NCBI RefSeq assembly: GCF_001541315.1
Contig: NZ_LMVK01000049.1
Location: forward strand, 186,001 to 250,000
DNA length: 64,000 bases
Reading direction: 5' to 3'
Source of the DNA: Agrobacterium tumefaciens str. B6
GTDB lineage: Bacteria > Pseudomonadota > Alphaproteobacteria > Rhizobiales > Rhizobiaceae
The notes beneath the pieces are model-generated. The model did no database searches. It saw only the letters and a list, made by a program, of their open reading frames with translations, and was not told where the DNA came from. Positions within the stretch are counted from its first letter, which is position 1. Each line of letters begins with the position of its first letter. This document shows positions 53,665-63,460 of this stretch, in pieces. A program made the position numbers and the translations under genes.

Positions 53665-55647
53665 CTACTCGACCACCACCGATAATGCCGAACCCGTATA
53701 GACCGGCCGCACTTTCACAGTGCCCGCATCTATCGACGTAAAGGTTCCGGTCAGGCCGTTGGCGGAGATAACGTCGAGCCGCGTTCCGGCGGCCGGTGCA
53801 GCGCCATCGAAAACGAGCTTCAGCGTTGCGCCCTCAAGCACCGCATTGCCCCGGATCCGCAACGGAGCCTTTTGCGCATCAAGCATCAGCGTGCCGCCCG
53901 TCTGCATATAGTCACCGCCGATGACAACGTCTTTGCCTGCCCTGAGCGAAAGCGCGCCGCCGGTGACCAGCACATTGCCGATTCCAAACGCATCGGCAGA
54001 CGACGCCACCAGCGTTCCCTCCCTCAAAATGGTACCGCCGCCATAGCTGTTATGGCCGCTGAGCGTCAGCGCCCCGCTGCCGGATTTGACGAGACGCCCT
54101 GCCCCGGCAATATCGTTCGTCCAGCGGTCTGCCGCATTGAACCCGCCGGCGGCGGCGTCCATGGTCACCTCGACATCGCCGTCAAACGCGCCGTAGCCAC
54201 CGGCGGCGGCCACCAGATTGATGCGGCCCCAGCCATTGCTGTCATCGAGCAGCGGATAACCGGCCTCGATGCCGGTGGAAAATAACACCGCGCGCCGTTC
54301 TGCGGCATCGAGATAAGGCAGGCGCGTCTCCAGCAGCACTTCGGCGCCCTTCGGCACCACCATCGGCGCATCGCCCACGGCCTTGTCGCGGCTGAAGGAG
54401 AAAGTCATGCGCCGGCGATAATCCGCCCCGTTCTTGGCGTCATCGGCAAAGCGGTCGGCATCCGGCCCTGCGCCATGGGCGAAATCGACAAGCGACTGTC
54501 CCTGCGGCAGACGCTTAGTGAAATAGGCCTGCAAGGCTTCATGCGCCGCCTTCTTCACCTCGGCATTTTTCGGATCCTGCAGCATGGCCGCAGCGATCGC
54601 GGTTGCCGTGATGCGGCCGCCGATCGCGTCGAGCGGCGAATGCATGCCGGCGACGATACGGCTCTCGCCGAGTTCGGAGGCCGCCGTCAGCAATTCGGAA
54701 AAGCGCTCCGGCGCGGCATAGGCATAAGCGATGGCGGCGAGATAGGCGGCATTGGTGTGCCCGCTCGGGAAACCGCCATCCTTGCCGCGACCGCGGGTTT
54801 CACGCACATATTTCAATGCCGGCACGAGGACACCGGGATCGCTGTCATAGTTTTCGAATGAGCGGTCGCCGATCGTTTCCTTACCCGTCTCGATCACCTC
54901 GCCCTTGGCGTTCATGCGCCAGGGACGCGGTGAGGAATAGAAATATTTGGCCGGCGATGTCGTGCCTTCTGGACCGCGGATCACCTTCATGAAAGTGACG
55001 AAATCCTTCAGCTCGCTATCCGCCGCACCCGCCTCGGTGCCCTTATCGTCCTCTTTGCGGGTGATGACCTCGTTCGGATCGAAATCCGCGGGCGTGTGAT
55101 TGATCGTCGCCGTCGCCCCCGCCCCTTCGCGATACCAGGCGGCAAGCGGGCCCAGGCCGTCGATGACGCTGTAGCCCTGCGAGCGGCGGTCGTTCATATA
55201 GGCTTCGAAAGCGGCGGCGCGCGTGCGGTTCTCGCCGGTCACGGAAAGGACGTAGCGCATGTTTTCCTGCCAGACAGCGGGATCAACGATCTTCACATGG
55301 CTGAAATCCGCCGGGCCATCGCCATTGGCGCCGCCATCGGCCCAACTTTCATCGCCAAGCGTCCAGATGCTATTAAAACCGGAGAGGATTTCGATGATGG
55401 GATTATCCCGGTCATCATAGGCCCGGACGTCCTCGCCCTTCTCATTCTTGCCGGTCTGGTTGCGATAATTGTCGGCAAGCGGCAGCGGATATGTCGCGGC
55501 CGGTTCCGGCACCGTGATGGCAAAACCCCGCCCCACCGGTTCGGCGGCATCAAAAGCCTGCGCGCCGGGCACAAAAACCAGCAAGGCGACCGAGGCGAGC
55601 AGGGTCGAGCGTGCGGAAAAGAAAGACGACTTCTTCAGTCTGGCCAT
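53665..55647 (-). CDS. Secreted PAP2-family acid phosphatase with C-terminal autotransporter-type repeats
   Basis: The product is 660 aa from the ATG at 55647 (MARLKKSSFF), after AGGATT. It has a signal peptide of about 31 residues (ending GAQA). The PAP2 active site is present as KYFYSSPRP, FPSGHTNAAY and SRIVAGMHSPLDAIGG, the class A acid phosphatase pattern. After residue 460 a beta-helical region carries passenger-repeat motifs (GAGRLVKSGSGALTLSGHNSYGGGTILREGTLVASS). The protein stops at SALSVVVE, before any outer membrane barrel. It may be periplasmic or released. Convergent with the MFS gene. Confidence 0.87.
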   Translation of the reverse strand: MARLKKSSFFSARSTLLASVALLVFVPGAQAFDAAEPVGRGFAITVPEPAATYPLPLADNYRNQTGKNEKGEDVRAYDDRDNPIIEILSGFNSIWTLGDESWADGGANGDGPADFSHVKIVDPAVWQENMRYVLSVTGENRTRAAAFEAYMNDRRSQGYSVIDGLGPLAAWYREGAGATATINHTPADFDPNEVITRKEDDKGTEAGAADSELKDFVTFMKVIRGPEGTTSPAKYFYSSPRPWRMNAKGEVIETGKETIGDRSFENYDSDPGVLVPALKYVRETRGRGKDGGFPSGHTNAAYLAAIAYAYAAPERFSELLTAASELGESRIVAGMHSPLDAIGGRITATAIAAAMLQDPKNAEVKKAAHEALQAYFTKRLPQGQSLVDFAHGAGPDADRFADDAKNGADYRRRMTFSFSRDKAVGDAPMVVPKGAEVLLETRLPYLDAAERRAVLFSTGIEAGYPLLDDSNGWGRINLVAAAGGYGAFDGDVEVTMDAAAGGFNAADRWTNDIAGAGRLVKSGSGALTLSGHNSYGGGTILREGTLVASSADAFGIGNVLVTGGALSLRAGKDVVIGGDYMQTGGTLMLDAQKAPLRIRGNAVLEGATLKLVFDGAAPAAGTRLDVISANGLTGTFTSIDAGTVKVRPVYTGSALSVVVE

Positions 55648-55900
55648 GACGAATCCTATGATTTTCAGCGAGTGACGCGTGACGAAAAACAGGCGGCGCG
55701 GCGTTCCGCGCGCCTCATCGTCAGGTTTAAACAAAGCATATTTCAGTTTTTCGATGGACCGACGGGAACGGCTCCTTGCGGCGGTTCCCTGGCGACGTTG
55801 CGCCGCCTCCGCAAGGAAACGGCGGAATATGCCCGGAGTATCACTCCGGGCATATCGTCCGACGGCTTCTCCATTCCGCCAGAAGCGGATGGCCGTGCCG

Positions 55901-57181
55901 TTATTTCTTGACCGCGACAGCCTCGTTGATCTTGGCGACGTCGTCTTCCAGAACCTTGTAGGTCTGGTCGAGTGTCAATTCACCGACGATGAGCTGGCTC
56001 ATGCGCTGCACGATCTGCTGATACATGGCGCTGCCGCCCTTGGCGCGTTCGAATTCACGCGCGGCCTGCGGCACGTTCTTCTTGTTGTCGAGGAAGACCT
56101 TCATCGCCGCCTTGGCATTTTCGCTCTTCAGCTTGTATTGCGGATCGACGATCTCGGCACCCGTCAGGATGACATAGTTCTCGGCAATTTCCCGCTGCAC
56201 CTTTTCGGAGCCGAGGAATTCGATGAAATGGGCGACATCCTCGGGATATTTGGTGCGCTTGAAGCCGACGATTGCGGTGCCGCCGGGCATGGCGTAGCAG
56301 CCGGCATCGCCGCAGGGCGCATTGATCGCGGTCCATTCGAAACCGTCGCCGATCTTATTCTGGAACGGATTGACCATCCAGTTGCCGGCGAGATAGGTCA
56401 CGACATTGCCGTTGACGAACTCGTCACCCATGTTCTTGTACTGGGAACCACCGGCGGCACCCCACATTTCCTTGGGGAAGCTGCCGTTCTGCGTCCATGA
56501 AAAGAGATCGGCGATGTATTTTTTCGCCGCATCATCAGGGAAGCTGAACTTGCCGTCCTTCACATAGGTCGAGCCATAAGAGAAGGCGCCGCCGGAAAAG
56601 CGGTGGCCGGAACGGTCCATGGTGAAGGGGATCTGCACGCCGGTCGACTTGGCGACGCGGGCGGACGCTTCAACGATCTCGCTTAACTTGGCGGTCGGGC
56701 CGGGCAAGGGTTCGCCGGCCTGCTCGAACAGCGTCTTGTTGACGAAAGGCAGGTTCAGCGTCTGCGACGCCATATAGCCATTGATCGATTTCGGGTCGTT
56801 GACATTGGGCAGGCGAAGCTGGTCAAGGCTGGAACCATGCAGTTTCGCGAAGGCTTCCGCATCCTTCATGTAAGGCCGCATGTCGAGATAATAGGGCGCG
56901 AGCTGCCAGTCGGTGATCTTGGCGATGTCAGGGCCCTCGCCCACCGCCAGCTGCACCGGCAGCTGCTTGGAAACGGCGTCATAACCCGACGATACGAAAT
57001 TGATCTTCACGCCGGGATTGGCCGTCTCGAACTCCTTGCTGAGTTCCGACATGCGCTGCACGTAACCCTGGTCGTCATCGGTAAAAAGGAACGTAATCGT
57101 GCGGGTCTCGGCCTGGGCCGTCGCAAGACCGGCGACGGAGGCCACTACGAGGGCGCTGACGCCCGAAAACAATTTCATCAT
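55901..57181 (-). CDS. Sugar ABC transporter substrate-binding protein (oligogalacturonide locus)
   Basis: The 426-aa family 1 binding protein starts at 57181 (or one codon later). GGGAGG lies 6 nt upstream. The signal peptide MMKLFSGVSALVVASVAGLATAQA is clear. The mature start ETRTITFLFTDDDQGYVQRMSELSKEFETANPGVKINFVSSGYD and the later NGNVVTYLAGNWMVNPFQNKIGDGFEW and CYAMPGGTAIVGFKRTKYPEDVAHFIEFLGS are typical of carbohydrate-binding proteins. It is divergent from genes for oligogalacturonide breakdown and from the ATPase and permease at 62356-64000, which it probably serves. Confidence 0.9.
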   Translation of the reverse strand: MMKLFSGVSALVVASVAGLATAQAETRTITFLFTDDDQGYVQRMSELSKEFETANPGVKINFVSSGYDAVSKQLPVQLAVGEGPDIAKITDWQLAPYYLDMRPYMKDAEAFAKLHGSSLDQLRLPNVNDPKSINGYMASQTLNLPFVNKTLFEQAGEPLPGPTAKLSEIVEASARVAKSTGVQIPFTMDRSGHRFSGGAFSYGSTYVKDGKFSFPDDAAKKYIADLFSWTQNGSFPKEMWGAAGGSQYKNMGDEFVNGNVVTYLAGNWMVNPFQNKIGDGFEWTAINAPCGDAGCYAMPGGTAIVGFKRTKYPEDVAHFIEFLGSEKVQREIAENYVILTGAEIVDPQYKLKSENAKAAMKVFLDNKKNVPQAAREFERAKGGSAMYQQIVQRMSQLIVGELTLDQTYKVLEDDVAKINEAVAVKK

Positions 57182-57195
57182 GCTCATCCTCCCAA

Positions 57196-57209
57196 TGAAA
57201 ATATTTTCA
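57196..57209. promoter_or_regulatory. Operator candidate, copy 1, upstream of the binding protein gene
   Basis: TGAAAATATTTTCA is a perfect 14-bp palindrome 14 nt upstream of the binding protein ATG. A near-identical copy (TGAAAATAATTTCA) lies at 57336-57349 before the other divergent gene. The TGAAA...TTTCA outline is like the KdgR site of pectinolytic enterobacteria, though the centre is one base shorter. A shared regulator of the locus is a reasonable inference. Confidence 0.65.
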
Positions 57210-57247
57210 TAAATCGAATGGAAGCTCCTCTGCTTAATTCGATTTAT
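57209..57247. repeat. Inverted repeat in the divergent promoter of the pectin locus
   Basis: ATAAATCGAAT (57209-57219) and ATTCGATTTAT (57237-57247) are perfect inverted repeats separated by 17 bp. It may be a second operator pair or a hairpin in the leader of the binding protein mRNA. Confidence 0.6.
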
Positions 57248-57259
57248 AATGTTTTGCGG

Positions 57260-57280
57260 CTTGACAGAATAAACGTCAAG
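57260..57280. promoter_or_regulatory. CTTGAC-N9-GTCAAG dyad in the divergent promoter
   Basis: CTTGAC (57260-57265) and GTCAAG (57275-57280) form a dyad near the middle of the 195-bp divergent spacer. The TTGAC on each strand could also serve as -35 elements of opposite promoters. Confidence 0.45.
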
Positions 57281-57335
57281 CTGTTTGTTTTGGCGAAATC
57301 GCACAAATCGAAGCGAAAGAGCGAAAACAGATTTG

Positions 57336-57349
57336 TGAAAATAATTTCA
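57336..57349. promoter_or_regulatory. Operator candidate, copy 2, upstream of the 840-aa protein gene
   Basis: TGAAAATAATTTCA lies 27 nt upstream of the ATG at 57377. It differs from the perfect palindrome at 57196-57209 by one base in the centre. Two copies flanking a divergent promoter suggest that one repressor shuts off both operons. Confidence 0.65.
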
Positions 57350-57376
57350 TTATCGATCGACGGGAGGCGATCCATT

Positions 57377-59899
57377 ATGACGGATGGACCATTTGCGGCG
57401 AACGCGTCGCAGCCGACATATACCGTCACGGATGGCGAGACGGTGACCGCCTGGATCGTCTCCGATCTCGTGGAGACGTCGTTTCCCGGCATCGCAGCCC
57501 CCGCCGAAGACCGCGTGAACTATCGCTTCATCAATGGTTTCGTGGATGTGGGCGACCTTCCCTGCCGCAAGGCCTTCCAGGAAACCATGATCGGCCGCGA
57601 TATCTTGCCCGCTGCCGGCTGGCCGGTGTCGCACCTCAACCTGCCAGGCTCCAACCGCCGCGTCGAATTCACCGGCTTCTGGCATGTTCCGACCCACGTA
57701 CAGCGCTGGCTGAAGGGCACCTTCGGCAGCGAGACCGCAAGAAAGGCGCATTTCCGGCTGCACACCTGCGGCGGCGTGCGCATCTGGGTGGGCGGCGTCG
57801 AACAGGTCCGTTTCGAACCCTTTATCCGCAATGTCGAGAGCAGCAGCGACATCACGCTCGATCTGTCGGCAGGCGATAACGAGGTGCTGCTGCTCTGCGA
57901 AGATCTGGCGGAGCGCGACATCATCTGGTTTTTCGAACTTGAGGTCATCGATCCGGTGCCGCTCACCGTCGTGCTGCCGGTGCCGCTCGACCGGGAGGAG
58001 ACGAAGCGTCTGGCCGCACTGGTGCGCGACGTTCACCCGGCGCGGGATGTATTTTCCGGCACGCCCCTCGAACTGGTCTTCGGCGCGGCACCGGCAAACG
58101 ACCTGCCGGTGCATATTGCCGTCAAAAGTCATGGCCACGAGCGCGCCACGCTCGCGGAAGTGGACACCGTGCTGAAGGCCGGGCAATCCGCGCTGACGAT
58201 CCCCGGAACGTCGGGCATTCCGGACGGGTATCACGGTGTCAGAATCACCATGGGTTCGGGAGCGGGAACGGTCACCCGCCTCATCGACGCCGCCTTCATG
58301 CATGATATCGCGCCGGAAGCATCCAATGCCGATATCAACGAGCGCAAAAAGGCGGCCCTCTCCTTCAGCGCCCGTTTCGGCGCCTGGCGCATCGGCCGCG
58401 CGCTGGCGATGGTCGCCACCGGCAGCGATGACATCGAGACGATTGGCGGCATCGTTGATGCGACGCTGCACTCCATCGACAGGCGCGAAGACTGCTCCGA
58501 TTTCGTGATGATCCCGCTGCTCTGGCTGGTGCGCGCCTATGGCGACCGGCTGCCGGCCGACATGCGGGCGCGGATCGATGCAACGATCCTCGGCTATCGT
58601 TACTGGGTGGACGAACCGGGCAATGACGTCATGTGGTTCTGGAGTGAGAACCATGTTCTTTGTTTCCACACCAGCCAGCTGCTGGCCGGCGACTATTTGC
58701 CGGATGCCCTTTTCACCGCGTCGGGCCGCTCCGGCCGGCAGCAGGCAGCGCTGGCCGCCGACCGTCTGGAGCGCTGGTTCGACAGCGTCGAGGCGCATGG
58801 CCTCGCCGAGTGGAACTCCGCCGCCTATTACCCCGTGGATTTCATCGGCCTTCTCGCCATCGAACATTGGGCGGGGCCGGAACTTGCCGCCCGTGCCCGC
58901 CATCAGCTCGATCTCATTTTCGAGATGATCGCGTTGCATACACTCGGCGGCGTCCCTTCCGGTTCGCAAGGGCGGGCTTATGACAAGGAACTGCGCGCCG
59001 GACCGCTGACGGAACTGGCGCCCTTCGCCGAGGTCGCCTTCGGCAAAGGCTGGCTCAATAATGGCGTCGCCTCGCTGCCGATGTTCTGCTGCGGCGACTA
59101 CCTGCCGCCCGCGCATCTTGCCGCCCTCTCCCAGCTGGAAACCGGCCGTATGGTCGAGGCGCGGTATGCGCAGGGGCTGGAGCCCGGCAAGCTTGTGCTG
59201 TTCAAGAACGAGGCCGCCCAGCTTTCCACCGTTGTCGACCACAAGACCGGCCGCAAGGGCCACCAGCAGCATGTCATGGACATCAAGCTTGCCGGCCATC
59301 CGATGGCGCGGCTCTGGGTCAATCATCCCGGTGAGGACGATCCGTGGGGCAGCCAGCGCCCCTCCTATTGGGCGGGAAGCGGCATCCTGCCCCGCGTGGC
59401 GCAGCATCGCGATCTGGCGATGCTGATCTTCGACACGGACGATCACCGCAATGACTGGACCCATGCCTATCTCGGCCGCGACGGGCTGGACGAGGTGCTG
59501 ACGGAAGGCAACTGGCTCATCACCCGTTCCGGCCGCGGCTTTGCCGCCCTTTACGCGACCAACGGGCTTCAGCCCATTACCGCAGGCGCCACCGCAAACC
59601 GCGAGATCAGATCGCCCGGCCGCCGCGCCGGCTGGGTGGGCGTCATCGGCTGCGGCGACAGGCAAGCCTTCGCCCGTTTCCGCGAGAAAATTCTCGCCAC
59701 ACAGGTCACCTTCAATGCCGAAAGCCGGCTGCTCTCGGTCACGCCGCCGGGCGGACCTGAGCTTACCCTGACCTGGGACGGCGTCTTCACCATCGGCAGT
59801 CAGGCCATGGCCTTCGACCACGACCAGCCCCAACCCCAAATTACCTTCGACAGTGCCGATCCCGCCTTGGGCGGCGCGACACGACCCTTCTACTCCTAA
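57377..59899 (+). CDS. Unassigned 840-aa protein of the pectin locus, possibly a polysaccharide lyase-like enzyme
   Basis: I do not recognise this protein. It is 840 aa from the ATG at 57377, preceded by GGGAGGCGA. No signal peptide is visible, so it is probably cytoplasmic. Residues 80-215 look like a beta-sandwich (HLNLPGSNRRVEFTGFWHVPTHVQRWL, LHTCGGVRIWVGGVEQVRFEPF). Residues 330-580 are helical with WFWSENHVLCFHTSQLLAGDYLP, like the (alpha/alpha) toroid of polysaccharide lyases or unsaturated glucuronyl hydrolases. The last 250 residues are beta-rich (MARLWVNHPGEDDPWGSQRPSYWAG). It is followed 13 bp later by the GH105 gene. A role in cleaving imported oligogalacturonides is inferred. Confidence 0.7.
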   Translation: MTDGPFAANASQPTYTVTDGETVTAWIVSDLVETSFPGIAAPAEDRVNYRFINGFVDVGDLPCRKAFQETMIGRDILPAAGWPVSHLNLPGSNRRVEFTGFWHVPTHVQRWLKGTFGSETARKAHFRLHTCGGVRIWVGGVEQVRFEPFIRNVESSSDITLDLSAGDNEVLLLCEDLAERDIIWFFELEVIDPVPLTVVLPVPLDREETKRLAALVRDVHPARDVFSGTPLELVFGAAPANDLPVHIAVKSHGHERATLAEVDTVLKAGQSALTIPGTSGIPDGYHGVRITMGSGAGTVTRLIDAAFMHDIAPEASNADINERKKAALSFSARFGAWRIGRALAMVATGSDDIETIGGIVDATLHSIDRREDCSDFVMIPLLWLVRAYGDRLPADMRARIDATILGYRYWVDEPGNDVMWFWSENHVLCFHTSQLLAGDYLPDALFTASGRSGRQQAALAADRLERWFDSVEAHGLAEWNSAAYYPVDFIGLLAIEHWAGPELAARARHQLDLIFEMIALHTLGGVPSGSQGRAYDKELRAGPLTELAPFAEVAFGKGWLNNGVASLPMFCCGDYLPPAHLAALSQLETGRMVEARYAQGLEPGKLVLFKNEAAQLSTVVDHKTGRKGHQQHVMDIKLAGHPMARLWVNHPGEDDPWGSQRPSYWAGSGILPRVAQHRDLAMLIFDTDDHRNDWTHAYLGRDGLDEVLTEGNWLITRSGRGFAALYATNGLQPITAGATANREIRSPGRRAGWVGVIGCGDRQAFARFREKILATQVTFNAESRLLSVTPPGGPELTLTWDGVFTIGSQAMAFDHDQPQPQITFDSADPALGGATRPFYS

Positions 59900-59912
59900 G
59901 CGGAATTGACAG

Positions 59913-61007
59913 ATGAACCAGCCAAGCACGGAAAAAGAGACTCTCAGGACGACGATCGACAATGTCGCCGCCGCCTTCCGCCGCCTCAAAGGCATTCAGG
60001 AAGGTCTGGTCAGCGGCAGTTCCGACGGCAAGATCCAGTTCGATGAATGGGACTGGGAAGTGGGTGTGGGCCTGTACGGTTTCCTGCGCCGGGCGCTCGC
60101 CGCCAATGATCAGAAAGCGCTTGATGACCTCGTGACATGGTATGGCTGGCAGATCGAGCGTGGCCTGCCGCCGCGCCAGATCAACAGTTCCGCGCCGATG
60201 CTGCCGCTTGTCATCCTGACCGAACATGTCGACCGGCCGGATTTCCGCGCGCTGGTGGAAGACTGGGCTGACTGGCTGGTGCATGAATTGCCGAAAACCG
60301 AAGATGGCGGCTTCCAGCATGTCGTCAAGGAACGGCTGAATGAAGGCGAATTATGGGACGACACGCTGTTCATGGCATGTCTCTTCCTCGCCCGCGCCGG
60401 CGTCGTCTGCAAACGCCAGGACTGGGTGGACGAGGCGGTCTACCAGTTCATGATCCATACACGTTATCTGTCGGACCCCGTCACCGGGCTCTGGTATCAC
60501 GGCTGGACCTTTAACGGCCGCCACAATTTCGCGGACGCCTTCTGGGCGCGCGGCAATTCCTGGATCACCGTCGCCATTCCCGAACTCTTCGACCTGGTGC
60601 CGACGCTTGCCGGAAAGGACAAACGTTTCCTCGCCAATGTACTGGCGAGCCAGGTGCGGTCGCTGCGGCAATATCAGCGTGAGGACGGCATGTTCCACAC
60701 GCTGCTCGACGATCCCACATCGCCGGTCGAGACATCGGCGACGGCAGGCATCGCCTATGGCATTCTGCGCGGCATCGAGGCCGGCATCCTAGGCGAAGAG
60801 AACCGCCCCCATGCCGAGCGCGCGCTGAAGGCGGTGCTGGGCAATATCGATGACGAAGGTGTCGTTCACGGCGTCTCCGATGGCACGCCGATGGGCCACG
60901 ATCTCGATTTCTACCGCCGCATTCCCAATCTGCCCACGCCCTATGGGCAGGCGCTGACGATGCTGCTTTTGATCGACGTTTTTCTGAAAAGGCCGCAGGC
61001 ATCATGA
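59913..61007 (+). CDS. GH88/GH105 unsaturated glucuronyl/galacturonyl hydrolase
   Basis: The 364-aa enzyme is of the YteR/YesR type, which removes the unsaturated uronic acid from the end of lyase-derived oligosaccharides. Visible family features are DEWDWEVGVGLYGFLRRAL, LNEGELWDDTLFMACLFLARAG (catalytic Asp), YHGWTFNGRHNFADAFWARGNSWITVAIPEL and ETSATAGIAYGILRGIEAG. No signal peptide is present, so it acts in the cytoplasm on imported fragments. It overlaps the GH28 gene start by ATGA. Confidence 0.92.
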   Translation: MNQPSTEKETLRTTIDNVAAAFRRLKGIQEGLVSGSSDGKIQFDEWDWEVGVGLYGFLRRALAANDQKALDDLVTWYGWQIERGLPPRQINSSAPMLPLVILTEHVDRPDFRALVEDWADWLVHELPKTEDGGFQHVVKERLNEGELWDDTLFMACLFLARAGVVCKRQDWVDEAVYQFMIHTRYLSDPVTGLWYHGWTFNGRHNFADAFWARGNSWITVAIPELFDLVPTLAGKDKRFLANVLASQVRSLRQYQREDGMFHTLLDDPTSPVETSATAGIAYGILRGIEAGILGEENRPHAERALKAVLGNIDDEGVVHGVSDGTPMGHDLDFYRRIPNLPTPYGQALTMLLLIDVFLKRPQAS

Positions 61008-62355
61008 GCATGAACCGCGAAATCATAGCCGCAGCCGATGGCCGCGACGCCACTGCCGCCATCCAGCAGGCAATAGACACCGTATCGGCCGCAGGTGGCG
61101 GGCGCGTGTCGCTCGCAGCCGGACGCCATGTCAGCGGCGGCCTTGTTCTTAAAAGCGGCGTGGAACTGCACCTTGCCGAAGATGCGGTGCTTGCACCCGT
61201 TTCCGATTACGAGGCCTATGCCGATACGACGGTTTCGGTCATCGCCGAGGATTCCAACCGCGGCATGATCATCGCGCGCGGCGCGCATGACATCGCCGTC
61301 ACCGGTCCCGGCCGCATCGAGGCCGGCGGCGAAAACTTCATCATCGGCGACGACAAGGCCATGGGCACCTATATCCCGGCCAAAAAACGCCCGCGCGTCA
61401 TGGTGCTGGAAGCCTGCCGCAACGTGCGCCTCGAAAACCTCCACGTCAGCGCCTCACCCATGTGGACGCTGCATATGGTCGATTGCGAGGACCTTCATTT
61501 CCGCAATCTCCGCATCGAAAACGATCGCCGCCTGCCGAATACCGACGGCATCGTGCTGGACGCCTGCCGGCGCGCCTTGATCGAGGATTGTTTCATCTCG
61601 ACTGCCGATGACGGCATCTGCCTGAAGACCAGCGCCGGACCTGATGGCAAGGCGGTCGGAGCCTGCGCCGATATCACCGTTCGCCGTTGCACCGTTTCCA
61701 GCATGAGCTGCGCGCTGAAACTCGGCACGGAATCCTTCGGTGACTTCACCAATGTCGTGTTCGAGGATTGCAGTATCGTCCAGTCCAATCGCGGCGTCGG
61801 CCTTTTCTCCCGCGATGGCGGCGCGATGCGCAACATCCGTTTTTCACGTATTGAGACCGAGTGCCACGAAACGCCGGGCGGTTTCTGGGGATCGGGTGAA
61901 GCGGTCACCGTTACCGTTGTCGACCGCCGTCCCGAACGGCAGGCCGGCAGTGTGGACAATCTGGTCGTGGAAGACCTGAGCGGCTCGATGGAAGGCGCGA
62001 TCAACCTCGTCGCCACCTCGAAGGCCGGCATTCACAATGTCCGGCTGGAGCGCATCACGCTTGCGCAGCAGCCCGGTAAGCTCGGCACCGGCCTGCAATA
62101 TGACCTGCGCCCCACCAATGCTGATATCGCGCCAAGCGCCGATGCGGCTGGCCGCGCCAATGCCTGGACGCAGGATGCTGAGGGCCGGATCGTCGGCATG
62201 GAGGATTATCCGGGCGGCATGCCCGCGATCTACCTTGAGGGCGTTCACGGATTTTCGGCGCATGATGTCGCCATCAAGAGAGCGACGCCCTTGCCCGAGG
62301 GCTGGAACAGGCAGGAGATCGTCGCGACGACGGGCTCTGATGAAGGGAGCAGGTG

Positions 62356-62356
<1 letters not shown>
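61004..62356 (+). CDS. GH28 polygalacturonase-like enzyme
   Basis: The 450-aa protein has a GH28 right-handed beta-helix. The catalytic segments [12 protein letters not shown] and [13 protein letters not shown] are present. The GHG histidine motif is replaced by [14 protein letters not shown], as in exo-acting or rhamnogalacturonan-active branches. No signal peptide is seen, so it probably acts on imported oligogalacturonides. Agrobacterium has a plant-inducible chromosomal polygalacturonase-like gene, picA; this may be its counterpart, but that is not certain. It overlaps its neighbours on both sides, so the operon is tight. Confidence 0.9.
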
Positions 62357-63459
<1,103 letters not shown>

Positions 63460-63460
63460 C

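Noticed and set aside
57350..59995. 881-aa minus-strand frame opposite the pectin-locus protein
   Set aside because: It is the antisense shadow of a high-GC gene. The plus-strand gene has a ribosome binding site and operon context, and the minus frame has a low-complexity His/Arg/Gly-rich composition.
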